From positions 1 to 64,000 of the forward strand of contig NZ_AJXU01000001.1 in assembly GCF_000264315.1 (NCBI RefSeq): 64,000 bases of DNA, in the 5' to 3' direction. This stretch comes from Rhodanobacter fulvus Jip2 (GTDB lineage: Bacteria; Pseudomonadota; Gammaproteobacteria; Xanthomonadales; Rhodanobacteraceae). The first letter of the stretch is position 1. Each line of letters opens with the position of its first letter. This document shows positions 18,273-26,758 of the stretch, one piece after another. Below the pieces are notes generated by a model. The model did no database searches, was not told the DNA's origin, and saw only the letters and a program-made list of their open reading frames with translations. The position numbers were made by a program, and so were the translations under genes.

Positions 18273-19598
18273 CTATGCGCGCCCGTTGCGCGCCTCGGCC
18301 CGCTTCAGGCTGTCGTCGACGATTTGCGCGGTGACGATGTCGCTGCCCACGTTGACCGCGGTGCGCGCCATGTCCAGGATGCGATCCACGCCGATGATGA
18401 TGCCGATGCCTTCCGGCGGTATGCCGAAGGTGACCAGCAGCCCGGCGATCATCGGCAACGAGCCGCCGGGAATGCCGGATACGGCCACGGCGCTGAGCAC
18501 GGCCAGCAGCAGCATGATGACCTGGGTCGCGAGACTCAGCTCGACGCCGAACACCTGGGCAACGAACAACACCACGCAGCCCTCGAACAGCGCCGTGCCG
18601 CTCATGTTCATGGTGGCGCCCAGTGGCAGCACGAAGCCCGAGGTGGTGGGGCGCAGCTTGAGCTCTTCCTGCGCGATGGCCAGCGAGGTCGGCAACGTGG
18701 CATTGCTGGAGCTGGTGGTGAAGGCGGTGACCAGCACCGGACGGATCTGCTTGAAGAACGTCCACGGCGATTTTCGCGCCAGCAGCGCGATCCACAGCGA
18801 CATGGTGCCGAACAGGTGCAGGGTCATGGCCAGCAGGCAGCCGACCACGAACACGGACAGCGCCAGCACCACGTCCAGCCCCACTTTCACGATCACGCTG
18901 TAAATCATCGCCGGCACGGCATACGGCGCCAGGCGCAGGGCAAAGTCGACGATTTTCGTCATCAACTCGGTGATCAGATCCAGGCCGTCCTGCAGGCGTT
19001 GGCGCTTGTCGGGCGAAAGCTGCGTGCCGGCGGCGCCGACCAGGATGGCGAACAGGATCAGCGGCAGCACGTCGCCAATGACGCCACGATTGTTGCCGAC
19101 GACCGCGCCGAACAGGTTGCGCGGCATGAACATCTCCACCAGCAGCCCGAGGCTGAGGCTGGGCTGTTCGGCATGCGTGCGCACGCTTTGCAGGGCAGAG
19201 CCGCCGTATTCGGCCATCAGTTTTTGCGTGGTGATCGGATCGATATGCTGGCCCGGCTGCAACAGGTTCATCAGCACCAGGCCGATGGCCACGCCGACCA
19301 CCATGTTGGCCACGAACAAGGCAAAGGTGCGTCCGGCCAGCGGGCCGAGTCGGTTCAGCTGCCCCAGTTGCACGATGCCCGAAGCCAGCGACGAAAACAC
19401 CAGCGGGATGACCACGAAAAACAGCATGCGCAGGAAAACCTGCCCGAGCGGGTCGAACACGGCTGAGGACACGCGTTGCATGAAAGCCAGCGTCGGCGCA
19501 TGCCACTGGCCGACGCCCAGCGTTGCCAGCGCGGCCACGATGCCGATGACCAGTCCCCAGAGGATGCGTGTCGCGAGCGACATCTTGTGCTTTGTCAT
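18273..19598 (-). CDS. dicarboxylate/amino acid:cation symporter (DAACS family)
   Basis: The 441-residue inner-membrane protein has the eight-helix pattern of the GltP/DctA family. The serine-rich re-entrant loop is present as SSSNATLPTSL, and the second loop region has SGIPGGSLPMIAG. It should import C4-dicarboxylates or acidic/neutral amino acids with Na+ or H+. The helix 7 motif, usually NMDGT, here reads NMSGT: the Asp is replaced by Ser, which may change ion coupling. The gene is alone. A terminator hairpin lies upstream of its start and belongs to the next operon. Confidence 0.92.
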   Translation of the reverse strand: MTKHKMSLATRILWGLVIGIVAALATLGVGQWHAPTLAFMQRVSSAVFDPLGQVFLRMLFFVVIPLVFSSLASGIVQLGQLNRLGPLAGRTFALFVANMVVGVAIGLVLMNLLQPGQHIDPITTQKLMAEYGGSALQSVRTHAEQPSLSLGLLVEMFMPRNLFGAVVGNNRGVIGDVLPLILFAILVGAAGTQLSPDKRQRLQDGLDLITELMTKIVDFALRLAPYAVPAMIYSVIVKVGLDVVLALSVFVVGCLLAMTLHLFGTMSLWIALLARKSPWTFFKQIRPVLVTAFTTSSSNATLPTSLAIAQEELKLRPTTSGFVLPLGATMNMSGTALFEGCVVLFVAQVFGVELSLATQVIMLLLAVLSAVAVSGIPGGSLPMIAGLLVTFGIPPEGIGIIIGVDRILDMARTAVNVGSDIVTAQIVDDSLKRAEARNGRA

Positions 19599-19648
19599 GC
19601 GGCAAAGGTACGTGATGGACCGCCCGGCGTCACCCGAAAGCAGAAAGA

Positions 19649-19680
19649 AAAAGGGGCCCGGTTGAACCGAACCCCTTTTC
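19649..19680 (-). terminator. intrinsic terminator of the VOC-DUF899 operon
   Basis: On the minus strand the sequence reads AAAAGGGGTTCGGTT, a short loop, then ACCGGGCCCCTTTTTCTTT. This is a strong stem followed by a T-run, located about 40 bases after the DUF899 stop codon. Confidence 0.8.
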
Positions 19681-19720
19681 GATGCGAATGGCCGGCGGCT
19701 TGCGCTTGGTGACGATGCGG

Positions 19721-20425
19721 TCAGTCTTCGTATTCGTCGTGCAGTCGCACCCAGCTCATGGTGCCGTCGCCCTCGTTGCGGCCCTTGGGCGCAAGGTCCA
19801 GCCAGTTGAGCGCGCCAGCCAGCAGTTCCACGCCGCGGTGATAAGTGGAGTAGGTGTGGAAGATGTTGCCGTCGTCATCCTTGGCGAAGATGCTGACGCC
19901 GAACATGTCCGGGCTGCTGCTGATGCTCGTAAGACCGTAGTTGTAGCTGGCGCGGCCCGCGGCGCGATCGGCTTCGGTGAACGAGACGCCGAAGTCGTAG
20001 TTGAAGTCGCTTTCCCCGGAGGACACCCAGGGGAAGGTCCAACCCATGCGTTGCCGTACTTCTTCGATGCGTTCGATGGAGGCGCGCGACACCGCCGCGA
20101 AGGCGAGGTCGGCATGTTCGAAGTGCCGACGCGCGGCATCGACGTGATCCATCAGAAAGGAGCATCCCGGGCAGACATGGTGCGAGCCGGGAGTGAGCAT
20201 GAAGTGGTAGATCGCAAGCTGGCTTTGCCGCCCGAACAGGTCGTCGAGGTCGAGCGCACCCTCGGGACCCTGGAACGTGTAACGCTTGTCGATCCGCACC
20301 CAGGGCAGCCGGCGCCGCTCGGCATGCAAGGCCTCGAGTTGGTGGGTCATGGCGCGTTCTTTTTCGAACAGCGCCTTGCGGGCTTCCAGCCACGCGGCGC
20401 GTGTGGCAATGGTGGGCGCGTTCAT
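19721..20425 (-). CDS. DUF899 family thioredoxin-fold protein
   Basis: The 234-residue protein opens with a helical ARKALFEKERAMT segment. It has RRRLPWVRIDKRYTF, the LDDLFGRQSQLAIYHFM strand and a single-cysteine-pair-like site HVCPGCSFLMDH (C-P-G-C) around residue 85. The later WVSSGESDFNYDFGVSF and SYNYG motifs are typical of DUF899. The C-P-G-C site suggests a redox role like thioredoxin or peroxiredoxin relatives, but no activity is proven. Its ATG overlaps the stop of the upstream VOC gene by four bases (ATGA), which suggests translational coupling. Confidence 0.88.
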   Translation of the reverse strand: MNAPTIATRAAWLEARKALFEKERAMTHQLEALHAERRRLPWVRIDKRYTFQGPEGALDLDDLFGRQSQLAIYHFMLTPGSHHVCPGCSFLMDHVDAARRHFEHADLAFAAVSRASIERIEEVRQRMGWTFPWVSSGESDFNYDFGVSFTEADRAAGRASYNYGLTSISSSPDMFGVSIFAKDDDGNIFHTYSTYHRGVELLAGALNWLDLAPKGRNEGDGTMSWVRLHDEYED

Positions 20426-20856
20426 GCGTTGTTTGCCGCCACGGGGCGGTTGCAGTTGACCATCCACTTCGCGCCAAACCGGTCGATGAGCATGCCGAAG
20501 CGCAAGGCCCACGACGTTTCGGCGATCGGCACCGTCACCTGGCCGCCATCGCTGAGCGCCTTGAAAACGCGCTCGGCTTCGCCGGGGTCGTCGACGCCCA
20601 GCGACACCGCGTTGCCATGGATGCCGGGATACGGCTCGGGCGTGGGGCCGCACCAGTCGGAACCCATCAACACGGCGTCTCCGACTTCCAGTCGTATGTG
20701 GGCGACAAGATCGCGGGCTTCCGCCGGCAGCGCCTCGGTGCCGGGCATTTCGCCCATGGTCACCTTCATCGTGACCTTGCCGTCGAGGGCGTGGGCGTAG
20801 AAATCGAACGCCTTGGCGGCGTTGTCCTTGAAGAAAAGGTAGCTGACCAGGTTCAT
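20422..20856 (-). CDS. VOC family protein, PhnB-like
   Basis: The 144-residue protein opens MNLVSYLFFKDNAAKAFDFY, has VAHIRLEVGDAVLMGSDW and closes with ALRFGMLIDRFGAKWMVN. It is a relative of the VOC protein at 6237. AGAGGAAAT is its ribosome binding site. It is translationally coupled to DUF899 and follows a truncated glutathione transferase. The content of this cluster is typical of ECF42/DGPF target operons, but I see no TGTCGA-type promoter nearby. Its original promoter may have been lost with the 5' part of the transferase gene. Confidence 0.88.
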   Translation of the reverse strand: MNLVSYLFFKDNAAKAFDFYAHALDGKVTMKVTMGEMPGTEALPAEARDLVAHIRLEVGDAVLMGSDWCGPTPEPYPGIHGNAVSLGVDDPGEAERVFKALSDGGQVTVPIAETSWALRFGMLIDRFGAKWMVNCNRPVAANNA

Positions 20857-20919
20857 GGCATTTCCTCTTGCGGGGCAGGGACATGACGACCGCCGGCGAC
20901 GGCAGTCGATCGCAGCGGC

Positions 20920-21335
20920 TCAGGCGGCGACGGCGATTTCGGGAAACGGTTCGCGCCATGCGTCGATTTCGCACAGCGTGTCGTGCCAGCGTTGGACGGC
21001 AGGGAATTCGGCGAGCGGAATATGCACGGCTTCAGCGTAGGGCAGGGTGATCGCCAGCGAGAAATCCGCCACCGTGAGCGTTTTTCCGACCACCCAGCGG
21101 CGGTCTTGCAGATGGCTTTCGAGGATGGCCGCAAGCCGGCGGAATCCATCCTGCGCGCGCGCCACCGCCGCGGTATCGGGTTCGCCGATGTTGAAACGCG
21201 GCTTGATGATGTATTCGAAGTAGAGCTGGCTCGCCACCGGATTGAATTCCTGGCCGGCCCAGCTCAGCCAGCGCAAAACATCGATCTGGCGATCGTCCCG
21301 CGGCCACAGGTCCGAGTCCGAATGCGCCGTCAGGT
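20920..21335 (-). pseudogene. glutathione S-transferase, C-terminal half only
   Basis: The frame encodes the all-helical C-terminal domain of a glutathione transferase: LWPRDDRQIDVLRWLSWAGQ, then FRRLAAILESHL, RRWVVGKTLTVADFSLA and PAVQRWHDTLCEI. The N-terminal thioredoxin-like domain that binds glutathione is absent. Homology fades near 21335, just before a GGGTCAGGCCAGACC sequence and the stop codon of the effector gene. An internal ATG at 21276 could still start a 118-residue protein, but it would not be a functional transferase. This looks like truncation by insertion or deletion at the edge of the effector module. Confidence 0.75.
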
Positions 21336-21367
21336 GGAGCGTAACAGGGTCAGGCCAGACCTATTTG

Positions 21368-22672
21368 TTAACGCTGCATAGATGATTGCGCCACCGGCCC
21401 ATCCGCCGTCTGCACCGACGGCGTGGGCGCCTGCACATGTTGCGTTCCCGCTGCCTGCAGCTGGGGCCAGCCAGTACTGCTCTGCGGCAGCGGCGTGTTG
21501 ATGCCGCTCACGACGTCCACATCGGCAAACCGACGCAGCGGCGAGCGAATATCGCCTTGCACGGCAAAGGCGCGGGAGGCGTCATCGCTCAGGACTACCT
21601 GGTCGATCCGCTCGAGCCCTTCGCGTCGTGCTGCCAGCGCCAACACGCCAGCGAGGTTGTAGCTGCGCAAATCCGTCGTGCGGCCCTGCGCCTGGTCGAG
21701 CGCGCCAACGCCCGCAAGCGCTTGTTGGTACATCGAGTGACCGGGGTGCTGGTAGTTATCGAGAGTGAGCGCGGTGAGGGCGGATTGCTGCAGGCTAATC
21801 TGCTGGATCGTCCCATGCAGAATTGCACGACTCGTGTTGGTACCAACTACGCCGTCATCGGGCAGTCCATGATCGCGCTGGAACGCTTTGACGGCGTTGA
21901 GCGTCGCTGGACCGAAATTGCCATCGGAACCTAACGGGTTACCATGATCGTCCGCGTAACCCAACTGGCGGAGATGGCTCTGCAGGTTTCTTACCTCAGC
22001 GCCGTGGTCTCCCTTGCGCGTAATTCCACCGACGCCCAGAGTAGCGAGTTGGTCTGCGCTTAGCGTTCCGTTCTTGACGCTATCGATGAGCTCCTGAGTG
22101 ATCGTATTTTTCCAGCTTTTCGACTGCGTCACTCGCGCATCGGCGCCGTTCGGCCCACCGTTGATGATGACGCCCGCATGTTTGGCATCCTCGCGGTACT
22201 TCTCGGGGACTTTGTCCTTCCAGTATGCAATGGCGAGTCTTGCCGCCATCTCCGGCTCGGCAGCCTGCTCTGGATTGTTCTCGAGATCGACGCCAAACTT
22301 GTTGCCGAAGTCGGTGTAGTTGTCCCGGCCGGTGTACTGAAAGTAGCCGCGACCGTGAAACTTGTAACCATCTCCGGGCATGTTGTTGCCCAAGTCGGCG
22401 CGACCCTGGTAAAGCACTTTTGCCACTTCTTTCGGGTCTTGGCTGTCGACTGCTGCCTGGATCTCTTCACGTGTGTATCGCACGGCGGCGCTCCGCACCG
22501 CTCCGATGACATTGTCGACTGAGGAATACCCCAAACGTTCGTGCATCGTGCGGAAACCATCGGTTTCGACCGAAGCGTTTCCCATGATGTTGGCAAGCTC
22601 CGCAGGCGATTCAATACCCGCTTCGACGCAGCGTTTGAACAGAAGGGCGGAACTGCGATTGAAATGCGGCAT
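21368..22672 (-). CDS. GH19 peptidoglycan hydrolase with C-terminal XVIPCD-like domain (candidate T4SS effector)
   Basis: The 434-residue protein has three parts. Residues 1-215 are a GH19 lysozyme/chitinase-like domain with candidate catalytic Glu36 (SVETDGF) and Glu45 (MHERLGYS), and the signature GRGYFQYTGRDNY at 108-119. Residues about 218-285 are a PG_binding_1 domain (DHGAEVRNLQSHLRQLGY, DGNFGPATLNAVKAFQ). Residues about 300-434 resemble the XVIPCD found in Xanthomonadales type IV secretion effectors: NYQHPGHSMYQQAL, LRSYNLAGVLALAARREGL, IDQVVLSD, and a Gln/Ser-rich tail. There is no Sec signal, as expected for a T4SS substrate. AAGGAG precedes the ATG. It is likely a killing toxin acting on the wall of rival bacteria. 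The candidate immunity gene ends 30 bases upstream. Confidence 0.85.
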   Translation of the reverse strand: MPHFNRSSALLFKRCVEAGIESPAELANIMGNASVETDGFRTMHERLGYSSVDNVIGAVRSAAVRYTREEIQAAVDSQDPKEVAKVLYQGRADLGNNMPGDGYKFHGRGYFQYTGRDNYTDFGNKFGVDLENNPEQAAEPEMAARLAIAYWKDKVPEKYREDAKHAGVIINGGPNGADARVTQSKSWKNTITQELIDSVKNGTLSADQLATLGVGGITRKGDHGAEVRNLQSHLRQLGYADDHGNPLGSDGNFGPATLNAVKAFQRDHGLPDDGVVGTNTSRAILHGTIQQISLQQSALTALTLDNYQHPGHSMYQQALAGVGALDQAQGRTTDLRSYNLAGVLALAARREGLERIDQVVLSDDASRAFAVQGDIRSPLRRFADVDVVSGINTPLPQSSTGWPQLQAAGTQHVQAPTPSVQTADGPVAQSSMQR

Positions 22673-22702
22673 GGCGAACTCCTTTCACTCGATTGCCTTC
22701 CC

Positions 22703-23341
22703 CTACTTTTGCAGCACCTCAGCGATGGCTTCCGGATCGACCGAGGACATCGGCGTCCACGCGAAGTCCATCGGGTAGATCGCACTGACATGGCGGACGC
22801 CTGTGCCGCTGTCGGGGTTCGACGCGGTGGCGCGTTGCAAATACCAGGTGCTCTTTTTCTTCGACCACGCAAAATAGAACGTGGTGTCGCCCTTATCTTT
22901 CTGGTTGACGTACACGATGCTGGCCGGCGCCACGGTCAGGTTGTCGTTCAATGACATCGCAGGGGCGTTGCGCGCGACATCGTTGTATGTGCAATCCACG
23001 GCTTTTTTGCTGTGATCGACTTCGACCAACTCGTGGTTTTCCCGGCGCAAGGCGATCAATTCGCAGGGATTATCGTCGAAGTCGTAGTCGCTCTTTTCGC
23101 TGACTTGGTGCCGGACAATGATCACGGCGCCTGAAACCCCATCGCCATATGAGTTGGCTGGCTTGTAGGCAAGCAGCGTGTCCGCAGCGGCGACAAACGC
23201 ACGCACATCCCGTGGCAAATCACCAGTGACGTCCGGCGGGACGTGGTTCTTGATGTCCTGGCTCGTGCTGTCGACGGCAGCCGCGGTGACCGCTTGGGCC
23301 ATAAGCAGGGCAAAAGGGAGGATGAACGTCCTGAATCTCAT
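22703..23341 (-). CDS. exported protein, candidate immunity partner of the GH19 effector
   Basis: The 212-residue product starts at an ATG preceded by AGGAG and has a Sec signal peptide (MRFRTFILPFALLMAQAVTAAA). The mature part has no family I can name. It contains an acidic SDYDFDDNPCELIAL segment, two cysteines (CEL and CTYNDVA) that could form a disulfide, and a beta-rich C-terminal half ending SSVDPEAIAEVLQK. Location is the main clue: it is directly upstream of, and in one operon with, a peptidoglycan hydrolase that would be toxic in the producer's periplasm. The order immunity then effector is common for X-Tfi/X-Tfe pairs. I see no lipobox. Confidence 0.65.
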   Translation of the reverse strand: MRFRTFILPFALLMAQAVTAAAVDSTSQDIKNHVPPDVTGDLPRDVRAFVAAADTLLAYKPANSYGDGVSGAVIIVRHQVSEKSDYDFDDNPCELIALRRENHELVEVDHSKKAVDCTYNDVARNAPAMSLNDNLTVAPASIVYVNQKDKGDTTFYFAWSKKKSTWYLQRATASNPDSGTGVRHVSAIYPMDFAWTPMSSVDPEAIAEVLQK

Positions 23342-23519
23342 CGTGCAGCTCCTGTCCATGCGGTGCTCACTCGCAAGCGCAAGATATTATCACCGGTCCT
23401 TTTCCGCACGTGAGCGCTTTCGGGAGTCGGCGTAGGCAAAGGTGAGAGGGCGTTCCATCGGGCGCTGTCGAATGCATCCGGACTCTTGTGAAACGCAGGT
23501 AGTGGCCTAATCGAGCGCT

Positions 23520-23950
23520 GACACACTTGATGGTGGGATCTGCTCCGCCACTCGTGACCGATACCGCGATGGCCCAAACCGCGCCTTATCGGCGACCCGG
23601 AACGGCGCGGAGCTAATCAAGATGCTCATACGCCCCCTGGGGACGGTGTTGTCCGGCACCTTCGTGCCGTAACGCCACAGCTCCTTGCCGTTGCGTGCGT
23701 CGAGCGCGAGGAGAATGTTGTGCGGCGTGCACAGATAGATGCGATCGCCAATCTTCAGCGCGTGGTCTGTGCGCGTAGCGCTGCTTCGGGCGGTCGCCGG
23801 CCTGGTAGGTCCATGCCTTTTCAGCTGGCGACGTTGTCCTGATGATCTGCGTCAGCGGCGAAAACCAGGTGGCCGCATTGTCGCGTCCATACGCAGCCCA
23901 TCGTCGGGCGAGGGCGCACCCGAGCGACCCCTCGCCCTCGTCCGTCATCG
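23520..23950 (-). pseudogene. frameshifted fragment of a PQQ-dependent dehydrogenase
   Basis: In one frame the sequence reads RWAAYGRDNAATWFSPLTQI and AWTYQAGDRP, the usual first blade of PQQ-dependent glucose/alcohol dehydrogenases. In a second frame, after about 23780, it continues LKIGDRIYLCTPHNILLALD and ARNGKELWRYGTKVP, the next conserved blade. Homology stops soon after, and only about 100 of the 500-800 residues expected are present. It is a decayed gene on the upstream side of the effector/immunity pair. Confidence 0.7.
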
Positions 23951-24064
23951 CTGACGCAGTGTTGCCTGTCGGGGATGGGCTGGTGGCCAGGCTGGCAGAA
24001 GGTCATCGCGTTTCCGCATTGAACAAACGACGCATCGGAGCTCTCTTGGTTTGCAAGGCCCCGC

Positions 24065-25336
24065 CTACCAGGTGTCTTCCAGCATGCGTGGCTTGCTGGC
24101 CAGGTAGCCGCCGAACAACAGCACCAGCACGCACAGGCCGAGGAAGGCGAAGGGCCAGCTCCAGCCTTGGCCGTATTCGTGCAACAGGCCGAACAGGATG
24201 GGCCCCAGGCACGACAGCGAATACCCGACACCCTGCGTGAAACCGGACAACGCGGCCGAACCGCCCGGCGTGCGCGTACGAAGGTTGATCAGGGTCAGCG
24301 CCAGTGGGAACGTGCCCGGACCCATGCCCAGCAGCGCCACCCAGAGCACCGGCCATTTCATCGGCGCGAACAGCAGGCCGGCGAAGGCCAGCGCATAGAA
24401 CACGCAGCAACCCAGCACGATCAGGAACGGGTTGCGCACCCTCACGGCGAGTGCCGGCATGGTCAACGAGGGGATCAGCCCCAGCGTCGAAAACAGCGCC
24501 ACCATCGCGCCGCCCAGGGCGGCGCTACCGCCGGCCTCGACCAGCAGCTTCGGCAACCAGGTGAACATCGAATAGGTGATCAGCGAGGTCATGCCGAACA
24601 TCAGGGCCATGCCCCAGGCGACCGGTGAGCGCCAGATGCGACCGACGACAGCCGGCTCGGCCAGCTCCGGCGCTTCGTCATCTGGCGTCACCGCACGGTC
24701 GTGGATCTGCGCCAGCGGTGATGCGTGACGGCGCTCGCTGACCAGCAGTGACACCCACGGCAGCGTCGCCACGATCGCAAGCAAGGCCCACGAACCCAGC
24801 GATACCTGCCAGTTGGCCGCCGCCGCAAGCGGCACCGCCACCAGCGCGGGCAGGATGGTGCCCAGTTGCAGCACGGTGATGTACAACGTGCTGACCGTGC
24901 CCACACGGTCGGAGAAATAGCGTTTCACCAACGGCGGCAGCACGATGTTGCCGATGCCCATGCCTGCCAGCGCGACGGCAGAGCCTATCAAGAGACCACC
25001 GGTGCCGCCCGCGGCCGAGCGCAGCAGCAACCCGGCCGTAGCCATCACCATGGACAACAGCGCAGTGCGCTCCAGGCCGATGCGGTGCGCGATACGCGGC
25101 GTCAAGACACCAAACAGCGCGAACGCCGCGGTCGGCATCATTCCGAGCACGCCGGTCATCGTCGTGCCGAAGCCGAAGATGCGGCCCAGTTGGTCGAGCA
25201 ACGGCGTCAACGAGGTAACCGCCGTGCGCAGGTTGAACGCTGACAGCACAATGCCGACCAGCACCAGGCCGCGGCCGGCCCAGAGCGGTCTGGAAAGAGA
25301 GGTGGAGGTGTCTCGGGGCGTCGATGGGCTATTCAT
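24065..25336 (-). CDS. MFS transporter, CynX/NimT family
   Basis: The 423-residue inner-membrane protein has twelve predicted helices. It starts with the family-specific VLSAFNLRTAVTSLTPLLDQL and has the helix 4 region GSAVALAGMGIGNIVLPPLVKRYFSDR. A cytosolic loop near residues 205-230 (SPLAQIHDRAVTPDDEAPEL) separates the two halves. CynX/NimT relatives export or import small anions and nitroimidazole-type compounds; the substrate here is unknown. The gene stands alone, with a PQQ dehydrogenase remnant behind it. Confidence 0.9.
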   Translation of the reverse strand: MNSPSTPRDTSTSLSRPLWAGRGLVLVGIVLSAFNLRTAVTSLTPLLDQLGRIFGFGTTMTGVLGMMPTAAFALFGVLTPRIAHRIGLERTALLSMVMATAGLLLRSAAGGTGGLLIGSAVALAGMGIGNIVLPPLVKRYFSDRVGTVSTLYITVLQLGTILPALVAVPLAAAANWQVSLGSWALLAIVATLPWVSLLVSERRHASPLAQIHDRAVTPDDEAPELAEPAVVGRIWRSPVAWGMALMFGMTSLITYSMFTWLPKLLVEAGGSAALGGAMVALFSTLGLIPSLTMPALAVRVRNPFLIVLGCCVFYALAFAGLLFAPMKWPVLWVALLGMGPGTFPLALTLINLRTRTPGGSAALSGFTQGVGYSLSCLGPILFGLLHEYGQGWSWPFAFLGLCVLVLLFGGYLASKPRMLEDTW

Positions 25337-25442
25337 GTGCGCGCATTATCGTCGATGCGGGGAACGTCGATGGTGTTGAAGCGTTGCATCTCGGGAACGC
25401 AGGAAGTTGAACTGAAACCAGGCTCTGAATGAGCGTGGCGTC

Positions 25443-25745
25443 ATGTCCAAGCCGCTGATGAACCTGCGCAACGTGCCCGACGATGAGGCCGACGAGGTGC
25501 GCGCGATGCTCGACGCGCAGCGGATCGCGTTCTACGAAACCAGACTCAGCATCTGGGGGATCTCGGCTGGGGGAATCTGGGTCACTGAAGACGAGGCCTT
25601 CGCCGACGCCAGGCGCGCCGGCACCGCAGAGACGGTCATCACGTTGCTTCGTGCCGATCTGGCGCGCGTCGTGCCGAGCGTGCGGGGCACACTCTTCGCG
25701 TTGGGCCTGGTGACGCTTCCGTTCTTGCTGTTGCGCGGGCTGTGA
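25443..25745 (+). CDS. DUF6164 family protein, internally deleted copy
   Basis: This 100-residue protein is nearly identical to the 121-residue protein at 28613-28978 over both ends. Residues 1-57 (MSKPLMNLRNVPDDEADEV and onward) and the C-terminal membrane helix (TLFALGLVTLPFLLL) are kept. Twenty-two residues of the central helix are missing. The deletion is in frame and lies between two almost identical 12-base sequences in the intact copy. The domain normally sits in the cytosol with one C-terminal membrane helix. The shortened copy may be non-functional. Confidence 0.75.
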   Translation: MSKPLMNLRNVPDDEADEVRAMLDAQRIAFYETRLSIWGISAGGIWVTEDEAFADARRAGTAETVITLLRADLARVVPSVRGTLFALGLVTLPFLLLRGL

Positions 25746-25801
25746 GGCCGTAACGGGAGGCGTCAGTCAACGATGGACTGACGGAGGCGGCGGCGCTGCG
25801 G

Positions 25802-26701
25802 TTATTTCACCACCCCAATCACCGGCAACCGTTCGATCGGTTCCAGCGTGATGTGGCGGAAGAACGTTTCCGCGCCTTCGGACTGCAGCTGGATATGGCC
25901 GTGCGTCAGCGGCTGGCACACGCCCGCCGCGTCCGGCTCGCAGATGTTGCGCACCTCCATCACGGGTACGCCGTTGACCACATGCACGGCGTGGTTGCCC
26001 ACGACATACAGGTCGAGCACGTTCCATTCACCGTCGGGGGCGTCGGCGTTGTGGTTGTTCTCCACGTTCCATGTGGCGGTGTTGCCGATGGCCTTGGCGT
26101 CCACGCCGCCGACCATGAAACGCAGCTTCGGATCGATGATGGATGCATCGTGGGCGGCCGTCGCCGTCACGCTCAAGCCGTTGCCGACCGGCACCACCAT
26201 GCCGACGCTGCCGGACATGATCTCGAACTCGACCGACGTCGCCCACGTGCCCCACACCGCGCCCGGCTTGCCGTGCGTGTGATACAGCAGCCCGTTGTTC
26301 GGCAGCATCGCCTGCCGCGGCGCGTAGCGCGCCTTGCCCCATTTGTATTCGAGCCGCAGGTGGTAATTGGCGTAATCGCCGCGATGGACCAGGCTGCCCC
26401 AGGTCGGCCCGTTGACGTGGATCGCCGGTTCGCCGTCCTCGTTCACCACGGTGAAGATGGTTCCCTTGCCGCCCACGCCGAGGGATGCATCGTGCTTGGC
26501 CAGATACGTCTGGCCTGGATCGGCGTAGCCCAGCCACGCGTCCCACTGGTCCAGATCCTTGCCGTTGAACAACGCGACGGCCGGCCCGGTTGCCGCCGGG
26601 ATGTTCTTCAGCACCAGGCTCTGGGGGGTGAACGAGGGCAGGTCAGCGGACATCGCGGGTGAAACGACGAACGCCAGCGCAATGGCGGCAAAAATTCTCA
26701 T
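25802..26701 (-). CDS. exported DUF1080 (3-keto-disaccharide hydrolase-like) protein
   Basis: The 299-residue protein has a Sec signal peptide (MRIFAAIALAFVVSPAMSA). Its DUF1080 concanavalin-like domain contains LFNGKDLDQWDAWLG near the start, YHLRLEYKWGKAR, NNGLLYHTHG and the closing GHIQLQSEGAETFFRHITLEPI. DUF1080 proteins include 3-keto-glucoside hydrolases that work with Gfo/Idh/MocA oxidoreductases, one of which is encoded at 15801. AAGG lies before the ATG at 26701; the frame could also start two codons earlier at TTG. It probably acts in the periplasm on glycans or glycosides. Confidence 0.88.
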   Translation of the reverse strand: MRIFAAIALAFVVSPAMSADLPSFTPQSLVLKNIPAATGPAVALFNGKDLDQWDAWLGYADPGQTYLAKHDASLGVGGKGTIFTVVNEDGEPAIHVNGPTWGSLVHRGDYANYHLRLEYKWGKARYAPRQAMLPNNGLLYHTHGKPGAVWGTWATSVEFEIMSGSVGMVVPVGNGLSVTATAAHDASIIDPKLRFMVGGVDAKAIGNTATWNVENNHNADAPDGEWNVLDLYVVGNHAVHVVNGVPVMEVRNICEPDAAGVCQPLTHGHIQLQSEGAETFFRHITLEPIERLPVIGVVK

Positions 26702-26758
26702 GCTCAAGCCTTTTCAAGTCGTGGATAGCGTGCCGTACAGGTGCCGGTATGTCGCTGA

